64,000 nt of DNA from Strigamia acuminata (lineage: Eukaryota; Arthropoda; Chilopoda; Geophilomorpha; Linotaeniidae). The position numbers and the translations under genes were made by a program. The notes under the pieces were generated by a model that was given only the letters and a program-made list of their open reading frames with translations, was not told the DNA's origin and searched no databases. Location: contig OX442314.1 in assembly GCA_949358305.1 (NCBI GenBank), positions 47,624,581-47,688,580 of the forward strand, in the 5' to 3' direction. Shown here piece after piece: positions 52,301-62,700 of the stretch (positions are counted from its first letter, which is position 1; every line of letters starts with the position of its first letter).

Positions 52301-53396
52301 CAATCAGCGGTTCCGTCACTCCCTACGCAAACAGTCTTGTCTTTGTCGGCGTCAACTTAATTCCTTTCCTTTTCAACAATGTCCAAGTCATTTGATCCAC
52401 TGTATTCACAGATGAACCCGAATCAATCAAAAGTTTTACCTCCTGTTGTTCAATTTTCACCGTCACACGTTTGTCCCGTTTCTGCGACGTTATGCAGCAT
52501 GAATACTCGCTGTCGTAGTCGTATTCATTCACGCCGACGTACTGGACACGCTCCTTGCCACGTGCACGACCTCCGGCGCTTTTTAACCTGCAAACTTTAG
52601 CAAAATGTCCAATTTTGTGACAAAAACCGCACTCCTTGTTCTTTGCAACGGTGCAGTCATTTGCTAGGTGATCCTTGTGGCCACAACGATAGCATTCCTT
52701 CACCACTTGGGATTTATCGAAACGTCTGTCGTCCGAATTTTGCGGTTTCGCATTGAATTTGCGAAATGTGCCACGCCCACTTTTACCACGATTTTAAAAA
52801 AATGGTTTTTTCTCACCCGTGAGCTGGTTTACAAGGATTTCCTTGGTGTTTTCAGCCGTTGTTCGCTCCATCGACGTTGCATGTTGTTCACTAGCCTCCG
52901 ATGAGCGAGCTAATGTCAATAACGAGTCCAAAGTCAAATCAGTTTCGCGCAGCAAGCGCCGCCGCAAGCCTTTGTCGCGGCCTTTCTCTAACACTTGGTC
53001 AACGATTAAATCGTCTTCCAAAACGCCAAATTCGCAGCTTTTTACCATTGTTTTCAAACGTGTAACAAAAGAGTCCATTAGTTCGGCGGGCTCCTGTGTT
53101 TGTTGTCTAAACACATGCCTTTCAAATCTAAGATTTTTCCGTGGATTGAAATAGACACCAAGCGCGGCGAGTGCTAGATCATATGTGACTTTATTCGCCG
53201 CCGTAAACGTATCGAAAATGTCCTGCACATCAGTGCCGGTGAGGTGCAGCAGCGTTGCCAACTTCTGTGCTTCGCCCACTCTCGCCGCAACTAAATAATA
53301 TTCTAACGCCTTACTCCATTTTTTCCAGCGATAGTCCAAATTCCCTGTTGTGATGTCGAAATTTCCAACCGTCGGTAAATTCAGATTGGTGGCCAT
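49322..53396 (-). pseudogene. gag-pol: Element 4 gag-pol, degenerate
   Basis: One long frame broken by stops. Gag capsid-like part from ATG 53396 (YRWKKWSKALEYYLVA); stop TAA at 52794; two knuckles CYRCGHKDHLANDC and CGFCHKIGHFAKVC; protease LLIDSGSSVNTV; stop TAG at about 52323; RT (52319-51249) with LDNIVVHG where mag elements have YxDD, so a catalytic Asp is lost; a deletion after LVNYCG; RNase H region with a TAA at about 51088; integrase with HLGHQG, CHACQHS and DNGPQF; TGA at 50153 just before G-I-P; another TGA at 49721. The C-terminal end is basic. The mag-clade assignment rests on two knuckles, a single gag-pol frame, short LTRs and the RT sequence. The stops are all simple transitions, consistent with decay. 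Confidence 0.88.
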
Positions 53397-53490
53397 TCTC
53401 GCCGAAAAACAGCTTTATCACTGCCACGCCCACTTTTCAAACACACTCACTCCACTCAAATCAATGGATGACGAGTCCAGTATTTGATGC

Positions 53491-53932
53491 TATTGGTTTT
53501 GCAGTGAATTCTTTCGCCATTTGTGTTAATGTTGCGCGTTTCAGAATTAGCGTAATAGATGTGTACGCCTGTTACTGCGAATGCATGTTTCATCTGTGTT
53601 GTTGTGTTTAGTTTTCTACGCGTTATTCTGTTTACTGTTCTCAGCACGGATGGACAACTTTGTGTTTTGGGTGTGCATGTCACTTCTAGATATCCGTAGA
53701 TGGATATGAGTGTTTTATTTATTCTTTTGTAAAGAACAAGTTCATATCAAACAATATGGATTTGTTCTCCTTTTATTGTGTATTTGGTTTCGAGACTATC
53801 TAGCCTCGAACCATCACTGATTTTATGTTTTCCGAGAATTAAACATGGCGGCCACGCTTTGTGCTTACCGCACAGTTTGAATCCGACGTCTTATTAATGG
53901 ATTCGACACACCACTCGCTCCAAGAAACAAGA
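53491..53932 (+). mobile_element. 5' LTR of Element 5
   Basis: From TATTGGTTTTGC to AAGAAACAAGA. Bounded by the GATGC duplication and by comparison of both copies. The ends are not the usual TG...CA. It contains a hairpin TCGAGACTATCTAGCCTCGA at about 53790. Confidence 0.85.
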
Positions 53933-53934
53933 CA

Positions 53935-53952
53935 TGGTAGCAGAGGATGGTT
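53935..53952 (+). other. Primer-binding site of Element 5 (initiator tRNA-Met)
   Basis: TGGTAGCAGAGGATGGTT is an exact 18-base complement of the 3' end of animal initiator tRNA-Met as I remember it, two bases after the LTR end. Confidence 0.8.
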
Positions 53953-54993
53953 CGCATCGTTGGCGACCATCTCGAGACGATAAGCGGACTTCGAGAGCGG
54001 TAACGACCATCGGACGTTCGCCGACACCGTCATTTTCGTCGCAGAGACGTATCGACGATTTTCGCGAAGTGCGAGCGATTCGGAAGTGTGTGCGGACGAT
54101 TAGGACGTGGTTTTTGGACAGAACAGTGTGAGAATTGTTTATTTTCATGACAAATTATTTATTTGCCAGTATAACGGAGATTAGCTTCGGTGGCAGCCAT
54201 TTTCCTTTGCCTGGACTTCGCCGTGTACAACAGTGAAGCCAGACAGCGTGTGTTCGGGCCGAAACACGCTAGTATTTTGTGGATTCGTGCAACCAACGAC
54301 GGTGCACGTTGATACGACGAAATTATTTGGTTTTTCGACGTGGGATAAACGCCGGAATCGTCGTTTCGAGGAAATTCACCCGACGACGGCCATTTTGTTT
54401 GATTTTGTAGAAATCAAGGACGAGGACAGCAGTTTAGTACACCGTGTACGACTGCCAACGTGTGAAGACCTGTGCGGGAATAAATTTGCACACAGGCGAC
54501 AGCTATTTGCCGTGAATTGGTTCACGAAGGCGCGGACGAGCGCAACCATCGTACGAGGCAAGGATTCCGTACGAACGACGTTGGATCGACGTTTTCTCAT
54601 CGTGGGATCAAGTTGCGACGCATTTCCCGCAACGACGCCGATCAACACAGTGTTTATTATTATTTATTTTCGGGGTCGTGAAACTTTGTATAGATTTAAG
54701 TTTTTGTTTCTGGGTCCTTTAGAATATTCTGCACCCTTTAGGCATTCGCCTAGTGCAGTCTTATTTCGGTTTGGGCTTGTCCGTGGTACAAGGTAGCCGT
54801 CCCGCGCCACTAGGTTGGCGGTCGGAAGCTATCAGGGCGACCAAACTCGAGTATTAATCCTTCTTATAAGGATTTTCCCGGGAAGATTGTTATTATTTTC
54901 GCCTATTATTTTGGGGGAATTGTTGTGTGAAAGTGTATTGGTGTTTAGTGCATCGAATAGTGATTTTGTGTAATAATCTGTGGGATTGTGGAA
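53953..54993 (+). other. Element 5 leader
   Basis: About 1 kb between the primer site and the start codon. A 187-codon ORF within it has no family resemblance. A long leader may carry packaging or translation signals; none is recognisable. Confidence 0.4.
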
Positions 54994-57900
54994 ATGGCGA
55001 CCTACGAAAAGGACGGCGATTATCGAGATTATCGAAACATTAGAAAACTCGATGGTGACAATTATGAGTCCTGGTCAGTCCAGGTGAGATTAATTCTCCT
55101 ACAGCAGGGAGTCTGGAGCCACGTTAAGGGCACGGAGCCAAGTTTGCCTTCGACCGCCTCCGCGAAGGAGAAGCGCGAGTATGAGACACGAGAAGCGAGG
55201 GCAATATCAACGCTTTGCCTTACGTGCAACGAGGCACAACAATCTGTGGCGGTTGCCCACGAAACGGCACAAGAAATATGGGAAGCCCTAAAAGCCGCCT
55301 ACCAACCGACCACTAGGGCAAGGAAAAACCGGCTCCGACGTGAATTTTTGCAAATGAAATTGCAAGAACGGGAGCAAATGGTCGTATTTACCACCCGGGT
55401 GGATCGGAAGGCGGGTGACCTGAAAAATGTGAATGTGACCATGTCTGGAGAGGACATTGCATTCCAGTATATGGACTTCCTCCCTCCGACATACGAGGGA
55501 GTGAAACAAGTTATGTATCACTGGTCGGATACCGAATTCACACAATCCAACGTCAAAGACCGACTCCTTGGAGAGTACAACCGATTGAACGAACAGCACG
55601 AGGAATATGGTGCGCCGACAGCAGAATCGGGAGATAATTCGGGTGCATTCTTTAGCCGAGGACGTTGGCAGCGGGGGCGCTCGACCCCAACAACCCAAAC
55701 AGACTATACGTGTTATAATTGTGGTGGAAAATACCACTTTGCAAGGGACTGCAAAAAGCCAAAGCAAGGAGGAAATGACCCGACACGTGGAACTTTTGCA
55801 CCGATGGCGCGCCGACAAGGACGCGCGGGTGCACGTTCTAGAGGAACCGGCGCAGGTTCAAATCAAGCATTTTTGGACGAACCGTTGTCTTTCTACTCGG
55901 CAGTACATGCCATACAGCAAATGGATTTTCCAGTGATCTCATTGGCATCACAGAAAGCGCCGGAAAGAGACCCCGCCTGGTACATTGATACGGGCGCAAC
56001 AGACCATTTCTCATACAACTATGAATGTTTCACGAATTTTAAACCCCTCGAGAATTTTAGTGTACAATTAGGAGAGGGGAGTTCTGAGATTAGTGGTATG
56101 GGCGAAATTACCTTAATAGCAAATTATGGCAAGGGTGGACGCGAAATTACACTTAAAAACGTGTATTACGCGCCAAAATTTCGAAAAAACCTAATTTCAC
56201 TCGGTCGTACAGACGAGGCAGGTCTGAAAACATTCATAGCTGATGGGAAATTAACCATGTTCGAATCAACGATGGACAAACCGATGTTAACTGCAAAACG
56301 ATTGTCAAATAGGATGTATCAAGTGAATTGTGCAATTGAAACTCAAAATGTGAACGCATCCGTATTGCCTACGCAAGGGAATACGGATGTCGTGGCGAGT
56401 AAATCGCCTGAAGTTGTTAAAGTGCCATTAACCATGAATTGTTATAAGAAAGCGTTATTAACCCCAATTCGTAAGCCGGAGAAATCCGCAAATGCTGTTA
56501 TAAATTCAAGTAGCGATTTAGTAAAGCTGGGAAGCGCTGTAAATGCGACCAAAGCTCAACCAATTAAGAAAGTTGAACCAATTAAAGAAGAAATTTATGC
56601 AAAAGTAGTTAATGAGTTGGGGAACGGGGAAAGGAATGGCAAACCCGATAAAGCAGTACCGATGGATTATTGGCACGCCCGTATGGGGCATTTACATGTG
56701 AAAGGAATTGTTGACATGGAAAAGTCAACCGATATTTATGGAATCAAATTGTCAGACAGGGAAATGAACACTTGTGATTCGTGTGCACAGGCGAAGAGCA
56801 CACGAGCAAGTTTTGCACCAATAGGGGATATCAGGTCAAAAGGAGTTCTGGATTTAATACATATGGACACCTGGGGCCATTCTTCAACAAAATCGATTGG
56901 AGGGGCAAGATATTTCCTATTATTGGTCGATGACTATTCCAGATTTATGTGGATAGTAACAATGAAAACGAAGGATGAAGTGCTAGGCCATTTTAAAACA
57001 TGGCAATTACAATTAGAGTGCGCGACATCACGCAAAGTGAAAGCGATAAGAACGGATAATGGGGGTGAATTCGTATCAGCAGCTTGGGCAAAACATGCGA
57101 GTGATTCGGGAATCAAATGTGAACGCACAACCCCCTACTCCCCAGAAATGAATTCTGTAGCTGAGAGAGGGAACAGAACCATAGTCGAGGGAATAAGAGC
57201 AATGATGGCAGACGCTGAATTACCAAAGCGACTATGGGCAGAATTGGCGCACACAATAGTGTACCTGAAAAATCGTTTTCCCCACTCAACATTGGGGGGC
57301 AAGACGCCATATAATGTGTTTTTCAACCGAAAAATGTCTGTTAGGCACCTAAAATGTATAGGCTCGAAAGCTTATGTGCATATCCCCGCACAAACAAGAA
57401 AAGATAAATTGGACAAACGAGCATGGGTTGGAGCCCTTGTGGGGTACGCACAGAGTACACGAGGTTATCGAGTTTTGGACCCAAAAACGAATAAGGTTTA
57501 TGGGGTTAAACATGTGAAAATTGACGAAAATACTTATTGGAATGAGGGGGACACAGGAGTTCAAAATGTGAACAAGATTTTCGATTATATTAATCTCCCC
57601 ACTCAAGAAGAAGAATCAGATGACGACGTGGTTCCTCAGGCTACAGTGCCTGCGCCTACGTTACCTACACATCAAATGGTCTTACGACAGCGACCACCAG
57701 TACCCTTACCCACGACCCCCAAATTAGTGCAAAAAGCATATGGCATGAGAATGCCCCTCGAGGAACAAGGAGCTGTCGGGGGTATTGAGTTAGAGGGGGA
57801 TGTGACAGAATTAGATTTATCAAAATTGGAATTGGATTCAGGGGATGAACCTTTTGAGGATACTGTTGCCGAACAAGCAAATACAACCGATGAGCCTGAA

Positions 57901-59676
57901 GAATTACTGAAATTGAACATGCAAGAATGGCAAAGATTTGCAAAAGTCCGTGTAAGGGGGAAAACCGCTGGAAAAGTGGATGTTTATTACATGACACCTT
58001 CACAAGACCGTTGTCGGAGTCGCACTGATGTGATGCGATGGTGTGAAGAAGAAGGTTTTCAATACGAAGAGGAGTTGTTTGATTTCAAACATGAACATCT
58101 GGAATTGCCTTATGCGGGTTTTTGCAGTATTGAGCCAGAGACTTATGAACAGGCCATTTCTGACAGGGATCGTTGGGATTGGTCAAAAGCCATGGACGAG
58201 GAAATTGATATATTTGACGAACGAAAAGTTTATACCGAAGTTGACATTGCTCCCGATCAAACATTGCTTGGGAGCAAATGGATTTACAAGTTGAAACGAG
58301 ATCATACGGGGGCAATTAAACGTTTTCGAGCACGCCTTGTTGCACAAGGCTTTAAGCAACGACCGGATATCGACTTTAAAGAAGTCTTCTCGCCGGTTAT
58401 TAATTTTGTCCTCATATTGATATTTTTCTGCACGCTAGTTGTTTTGTGTAACTGGCGCGACACGCACCTTGACGTAAAGGCAGCTTACCTTTACGGTGAC
58501 TTAGATATTCCCCAGTACATGGCCATACCAAAAGGTTATCAAACCAAAACGAACAAAGGGAAATGTTGGCGCTTGGACAAAGCCCTATACGGCCTGCACC
58601 AGTCGGGCCGTATGTGGTTTGAAAAGTTACATGAAAAATTAATTGACATTGGTTTTACACCATTCCCGGGTCTCAATTGTGTTTATGTCTACAAGAGAGA
58701 TGCGATTTTAATCGTTTACGTGGATGATCTCGTTCTCTTTTCAAGGGACGATTTTATTGAGAAATGTGTTCTCAAGTGGATTTCAAATGCATTTGACATC
58801 GTGAATTTGGGACCCGTAACGATGCTATTGGGAATAGAATTTGAGCGTGTTGGCAAGAACATTTTCGTGCACCAAGGCAAATATATTGACAAATTGTGCG
58901 AGAAATACAGGATTGATTACTCGCATCGTATCAAAGTTCCAGGAACCGTTGGTACGATGATCAGAAGTGTGCGTCCTGGTGAGCGAGTGGATGTGGAATT
59001 CCCCTATCGCGCGCTTGTTGGCAGTTTGCTATTCATTGCCATGAGGACAAGACCAGACATCTTGTTCTCAGTAATTGTGTTATCACAATATAACGAGGTG
59101 CACTCTTACAAGCATGTGCAAATGCTGCTGCAAGTGCTAAAGTACTTATCTCAAACAAGGGATTTCTGCATCAATTTGGGATTATGTAAGAATACAGGCA
59201 TGTCGATTTACACAGATGCCTCTCATGCCTCGGATCTAGACCAGAGAAGAAGTTTCGGGGGGCACATCATCTACATTGGTGGGGTTCCCGTGTCTTGGGC
59301 TTGTCGCAAACAGAAATTGACAGCGCTCTCGGTGATGGAGAGTGAATTTATTGCCATCGTAGACGGTGTGCGGGAGGTGATCTGGTTGGAGAGATTGTTT
59401 GAAGCTGATGTCTTGCGTGATCCCCAGAGAGTTAAACCAATTGTATATGCGGATAGCACAGCCGCAATACAATACGCGAAAAATAGAATCGAAAATAGAG
59501 CGAACAAACATATAGAGGTTCGTTTTCACTTTTTGCGAGATTGGTACACAAAGGGAACTTTTGGAATACATCATATTCCGGGCGTGTCCAACGTAGCGGA
59601 CATATTAACCAAATGGTTACCCTTCCCTCGATTATCGACCCTTTGTGAACGAATTTTTGCAGAGCGGCACAAATGA
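54994..59676 (+). CDS. gag-pol: Copia Gag-Pol polyprotein, complete
   Basis: About 1560 residues from ATG 54994 to TGA. Order: Gag (LDGDNYESWSVQVRLILLQQ), knuckle CYNCGGKYHFARDC, protease WYIDTGATDHF, integrase zinc module (HARMGHLH, then CDSCAQAK), DDE core (DTWGH, TDNGGEF, AERGNR), a Pro-rich linker, RT with WIYKLKRDHTG, LDVKAAYLYGDLD and YVDDLVLF, and RNase H with YTDASHASD and ADSTAAIQYAKN, ending at LTKWLPFPRL. This is the copia order (integrase before RT). All catalytic residues I checked are present and no stop or frameshift is seen. How Gag is made in excess is not visible: no slippery site or clear splice was noted. Confidence 0.95.
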   Translation: MATYEKDGDYRDYRNIRKLDGDNYESWSVQVRLILLQQGVWSHVKGTEPSLPSTASAKEKREYETREARAISTLCLTCNEAQQSVAVAHETAQEIWEALKAAYQPTTRARKNRLRREFLQMKLQEREQMVVFTTRVDRKAGDLKNVNVTMSGEDIAFQYMDFLPPTYEGVKQVMYHWSDTEFTQSNVKDRLLGEYNRLNEQHEEYGAPTAESGDNSGAFFSRGRWQRGRSTPTTQTDYTCYNCGGKYHFARDCKKPKQGGNDPTRGTFAPMARRQGRAGARSRGTGAGSNQAFLDEPLSFYSAVHAIQQMDFPVISLASQKAPERDPAWYIDTGATDHFSYNYECFTNFKPLENFSVQLGEGSSEISGMGEITLIANYGKGGREITLKNVYYAPKFRKNLISLGRTDEAGLKTFIADGKLTMFESTMDKPMLTAKRLSNRMYQVNCAIETQNVNASVLPTQGNTDVVASKSPEVVKVPLTMNCYKKALLTPIRKPEKSANAVINSSSDLVKLGSAVNATKAQPIKKVEPIKEEIYAKVVNELGNGERNGKPDKAVPMDYWHARMGHLHVKGIVDMEKSTDIYGIKLSDREMNTCDSCAQAKSTRASFAPIGDIRSKGVLDLIHMDTWGHSSTKSIGGARYFLLLVDDYSRFMWIVTMKTKDEVLGHFKTWQLQLECATSRKVKAIRTDNGGEFVSAAWAKHASDSGIKCERTTPYSPEMNSVAERGNRTIVEGIRAMMADAELPKRLWAELAHTIVYLKNRFPHSTLGGKTPYNVFFNRKMSVRHLKCIGSKAYVHIPAQTRKDKLDKRAWVGALVGYAQSTRGYRVLDPKTNKVYGVKHVKIDENTYWNEGDTGVQNVNKIFDYINLPTQEEESDDDVVPQATVPAPTLPTHQMVLRQRPPVPLPTTPKLVQKAYGMRMPLEEQGAVGGIELEGDVTELDLSKLELDSGDEPFEDTVAEQANTTDEPEELLKLNMQEWQRFAKVRVRGKTAGKVDVYYMTPSQDRCRSRTDVMRWCEEEGFQYEEELFDFKHEHLELPYAGFCSIEPETYEQAISDRDRWDWSKAMDEEIDIFDERKVYTEVDIAPDQTLLGSKWIYKLKRDHTGAIKRFRARLVAQGFKQRPDIDFKEVFSPVINFVLILIFFCTLVVLCNWRDTHLDVKAAYLYGDLDIPQYMAIPKGYQTKTNKGKCWRLDKALYGLHQSGRMWFEKLHEKLIDIGFTPFPGLNCVYVYKRDAILIVYVDDLVLFSRDDFIEKCVLKWISNAFDIVNLGPVTMLLGIEFERVGKNIFVHQGKYIDKLCEKYRIDYSHRIKVPGTVGTMIRSVRPGERVDVEFPYRALVGSLLFIAMRTRPDILFSVIVLSQYNEVHSYKHVQMLLQVLKYLSQTRDFCINLGLCKNTGMSIYTDASHASDLDQRRSFGGHIIYIGGVPVSWACRKQKLTALSVMESEFIAIVDGVREVIWLERLFEADVLRDPQRVKPIVYADSTAAIQYAKNRIENRANKHIEVRFHFLRDWYTKGTFGIHHIPGVSNVADILTKWLPFPRLSTLCERIFAERHK

Positions 59677-59692
59677 AAAGAAAGAGGGGGAT

Positions 59693-60134
59693 TATTGGTT
59701 TTGCAGTGAATTCTTTCGCCATTTGTGTTAATGTTGCGCGTTTCAGAATTAGCGTAATAGATGTGTACGCCTGTTACTGTGAATGCATGTTTCATCTGTG
59801 TTGTTGTGTTTAGTTTTCTACGCGTTATTCTGTTTACTGTTCTCAGCACGGATGGACAACTTTGTGTTTTGGGTGTGCATGTCACTTCTAGATATCCGTA
59901 GATGGATATGAGTGTTTTATTTATTCTTTTGTAAAGAACAAGTTCATATCAAACAATATGGATTTGTTCTCCTTTTATTGTGTATTTGGTTTCGAGACTA
60001 TCTAGCCTCGAACCATCACTGATTTTATGTTTTCCGAGAATTAAACATGGCGGCCACGCTTTCTGCTTACCGCACAGTTTGAATCCGACGTCTTATTAAT
60101 GGATTCGACACACCACTCGCTCCAAGAAACAAGA
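59693..60134 (+). mobile_element. 3' LTR of Element 5
   Basis: Preceded by the purine tract GAAAAGAAAGAGGGGGAT; ends AAACAAGA and is followed by GATGC. Confidence 0.85.
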
Positions 60135-60139
60135 GATGC

Positions 60140-60174
60140 GAGCGGATTACATTTGCTTTAATCCTCGTCGCCAA
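60140..60174 (-). other. Element 4 primer-binding region
   Basis: On the minus strand, right after the 5' LTR, it reads TTGGCGACGAGGAT. The 13 bases from TGG match the complement of a tRNA-Ser(GCT) 3' end as I recall it. Element 5 lies 40 bases further in. Confidence 0.5.
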
Positions 60175-60342
60175 TGTTGTGTTCTAACTTCATTAGACCG
60201 AAATAAAGACACGGTGTAGGTAGGTTGATGCACTAATCATAACTGATGTTTATTCACATTAATCAACGCAGGTGAACACCGGCGCCAGGTGTCCCCGCGT
60301 GTAGCGCCATCTAGTGACGCGGATACATATTAGAATACCACA
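60175..60342 (-). mobile_element. 5' LTR of Element 4
   Basis: 168 bases, same ends as 48960-49127 with a few substitutions, followed by AAAAG. Confidence 0.85.
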
Positions 60343-60842
60343 AAAAGGAAACGATAAAGTGACAATTACTTCGAAACAAGAGCACACCGGCAACAAAAAC
60401 CAAGCATCAAGGAAACCAAAATCAGCGCCAGGATAACCAGTGTCAAAACCCATGCCAAGCCAAGCCTAACCAAAACCAAATGGACAAAAAGATTCTTGGG
60501 ATTAGAAAATTTCTGAGCGAATCAGAGCCATTAAGAATTTTAAATAAGATAAAAAATAGAGATAAGTTGTGGTGGCACCACTCCGTTTGTGGACAAAACC
60601 ATTTCATATAAAATGTAACTGCCACATTCATATGGGAATGCAGTGCCACAATATAAATTCAATGTAAATGCCGTACATTGCGGTCTTACAATACAAACTC
60701 ATGAAAGCAAATGCAATCATCCAAAATAAATACCAAATAATGTAAATACAAGAAATGTGACAAATAAAAAATAAAACCCAAATCAGGAAATCGACCAGAG
60801 CTCCGTTTTGGTTCCACTGAATCAACTCATGTCATCAGTTTC
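60343..60842. repeat. Repeat flanking Element 4, right side
   Basis: Continues the copy begun at 48600. 60343-60600 parallels 63725-63950. 60610-60690 carries degraded versions of hairpins 1 and 2 of 23527-23603. No gene. Confidence 0.6.
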
Positions 60843-61512
60843 CCCAGGGGTGACCACGAGGAGGTACAGAGTTGGATTTTACACCCCCAATAAACAAGTT
60901 ACGTGTTGATCGGAGATTAAAACAGTTCAAATCCAAATTAGGCCTCGAATTGGAACAAAAGGGCGGCCATTGAAGTTCAAACACGAGTGAGATTACGACG
61001 GAAAATGCTACAGCAAAAAAAAATTTTCTTTTGAACCAATACCCAAATACTGAATATAATCATGCCGAACAACATATTAGCCAAAAAAGTATACCAGTGA
61101 CCAATTCAAAATCAAATTCCAACGAATTTTCCCGGCCCGAAACGACATGGAACATCACTCTTTAACGGCGGGCGAAGATGTGCCTACGGGGTTTCCCGAG
61201 AGAAAACACCGTTAACCGCTTGACGTAGCAACAGAGAGGACAATTCCTCAGACAACTTTTATATTTGACTATAATTTAACACGAATTAAAAAAGAATTTC
61301 AAAATCATTGAATACACCAAATGGTTTAATTAAAATGGATGTTTTTAGCCTACAAATTTACGTACGAGGCAGCTTTAGTGCACAATTTCAGATTAAAAAT
61401 TGGTTTTCATCATTCATTGGCGATTAAAATGGATTTTTTTTTTAAAAAAATTTTGTCTCATAAATTGTAATAGTGTGAATTAAAATTTGAAATATTTAAT
61501 ATATTCCAAATG
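60843..61512. repeat. Dispersed repeat, second copy
   Basis: 60843-61310 is similar to 27465-27990 in the same direction; 61390-61505 is similar to 27990-28075 in the opposite direction. Nothing coding. Confidence 0.55.
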
Positions 61513-61570
61513 CATCCATAATCAGACCGCGTGTCACGGCAACCATTGGATTGCATGACACGCGTGTTTG
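61513..61570 (-). mobile_element. Short LTR fragment of the Element 1 family
   Basis: The reverse complement resembles 2780-2838 of the Element 1 LTR (ATCAGACCGCGTGTCACGGC versus CAAGACCGCGTGGCACGGC). It is followed by the same flank as the fragment at 31640-31790. Confidence 0.55.
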
Positions 61571-61663
61571 AAAACTCTGCTCATAAAGAACTGTTACATA
61601 AGATGCTTTCCAGTGAAAGAAAATTGCTAAAATTTGTAAAATCTAAGAAGAGTTTCGCGACAT

Positions 61664-61975
61664 TGTGCAGGTGCGCCCTTATCAGGATGACGTGCTCGTG
61701 CCGACGATGACGCAATATGACCATATTAATATTTTGTGAAGAGATTTTCAACGGTTCCACGACATTGGTTTGCGATTGTGCAAACCGAAGTGTGTTTTTT
61801 ATGGCAACCGTTGTTGATTTTCTCGGTTTTCATCTATCAAGTACTGGCATAGCACCTTTACAAGTCAAACTTTTAGCTATAATTGCAGCACCTTCTCCAA
61901 CTGACACCAGTTAAAGGCTTTTCTTGATTTGGTGACATTTTATGTGTTTCCCTTGCAAAGAGTATCAGAGTTACT
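61664..61975 (+). pseudogene. Decayed gypsy reverse transcriptase fragment
   Basis: Across several frames and stops it reads YQDDVLV, FQRFHDIGLRLCKPKCVFY, VVDFLGFHLSSTGIAPLQ and IIAAPSPTDTS, then FLDLV, the order of the palm/thumb region of gypsy RT (YxDD ... GLRLxxxKCxF ... FLG ... SxLRSFLGL). It differs from Elements 2-4, so it comes from another family. Confidence 0.75.
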
Positions 61976-62023
61976 TTACTACGAAGAAAGAACCACCATA
62001 ATTCCCCGCCATTGAGTTTATAA

Positions 62024-62700
62024 TTGATGGCTGGTAGAAAAAGTAAAAAAAATTGTGGATTGACTTACGATGGTTTAAGAACCAAACTAAAACGGAAAGC
62101 TGATGTCTTGAAAAAAGCCGCTGAAGAAGGTCAACAACAACAAGTCAAGCGGGACCAACAACGACAAGTCGAGCTTGAGCAACCACGACAAGCCGAGCTG
62201 GAGCAACCCGGACCTTCCGGACGGCAGCTCAGGCCTCGCGGAGTTCATCGGCAAGGTTCTCGCCTCCTTGGTTCGCCACTGCCGCAAGCGCCATTGATCC
62301 AACTTACGGAGATCCTCGCCGCGGGATCACCATTGCCGGCTGCCAAACCGGCTTTTGACCTCGAACACCAAACGAAGATTCAATCCGCGGGGCCACCACT
62401 GCCACCTGTCGAACCGCAATGGATCACCCTCGAGCAACCAACGGGATTCTGCCAGCGGGACCGCCATTGCCGCGACCTGAACCACCAATCATCAACGAAG
62501 AACTAACAGTGATGCACGAAATACAGCTGCCACCGATGCACGAAGCGCTGCCGCCGCCAAGATTTCCGCCACCAGAATTTCCGCCGCTGCAACCGCTGGC
62601 TTTGCAACAGCCGCCGCCGCCGCTCAGCAACTGGTGGGAGGAGAAATTAGGGAAATTCGACTTGGAAAATACGCCAACTTTAGTTTTGAGCAAGGATTAA
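62024..62700 (+). pseudogene. Frameshifted Gln/Pro-rich ORF
   Basis: Frame 1 starts at 62024 or ATG 62027 (MAGRKSKKNCGLTYDGLRTK): a short basic N-terminus, then Gln/Glu repeats (RQVELEQPRQAELEQ). It then has copies of an LPxxxP unit (AAGSPLPAAKP, SAGPPLPPVEP). At about 62447 the same repeat continues in the next frame (PAGPPLPRPEP) to a TAA at 62698-62700, with Pro-rich sequence and a final acidic WWEEKLGKFDLE. A one-base loss is the simplest explanation. No known family. Confidence 0.5.

Larger units (their letters stand above)
53491..60134 (+). mobile_element. Copia Element 5, intact, nested in Element 4
   Basis: Two 442-bp LTRs (53491-53932 and 59693-60134) and a perfect 5-base duplication GATGC (53486-53490 and 60135-60139). 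I see two differences between LTRs (C/T near 53578, G/C near 53861), about 99.5% identity. It is opposite in strand to Element 4. The single long ORF is complete, so this element may be competent. Confidence 0.92.
48960..60342 (-). mobile_element. Ty3/gypsy Element 4 (mag-like), carrying nested Element 5
   Basis: 168-bp LTRs at 48960-49127 and 60175-60342, flanked by AAAAG on both sides (48955-48959 and 60343-60347). The second copy of the host repeat at 63715-63745 (GATAGCGAAAGGAAACGAT) acts as a related empty site. Without the nested copia the element is about 4.7 kb, typical for mag-clade elements. Several stops and a deletion make it inactive. The order of events is clear: Element 4 landed first, then Element 5 landed in its 5' leader. 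Confidence 0.9.

Noticed and set aside
54233-54796. 187-codon ORF in the copia leader
   Set aside because: No family resemblance, in the untranslated leader of the element, and not matched by a known copia gene.
60825-60900. Hammerhead ribozyme (CTGATGA on the minus strand)
   Set aside because: The CTGATGA occurs, but the GAAA and stem arrangement of a hammerhead could not be placed.
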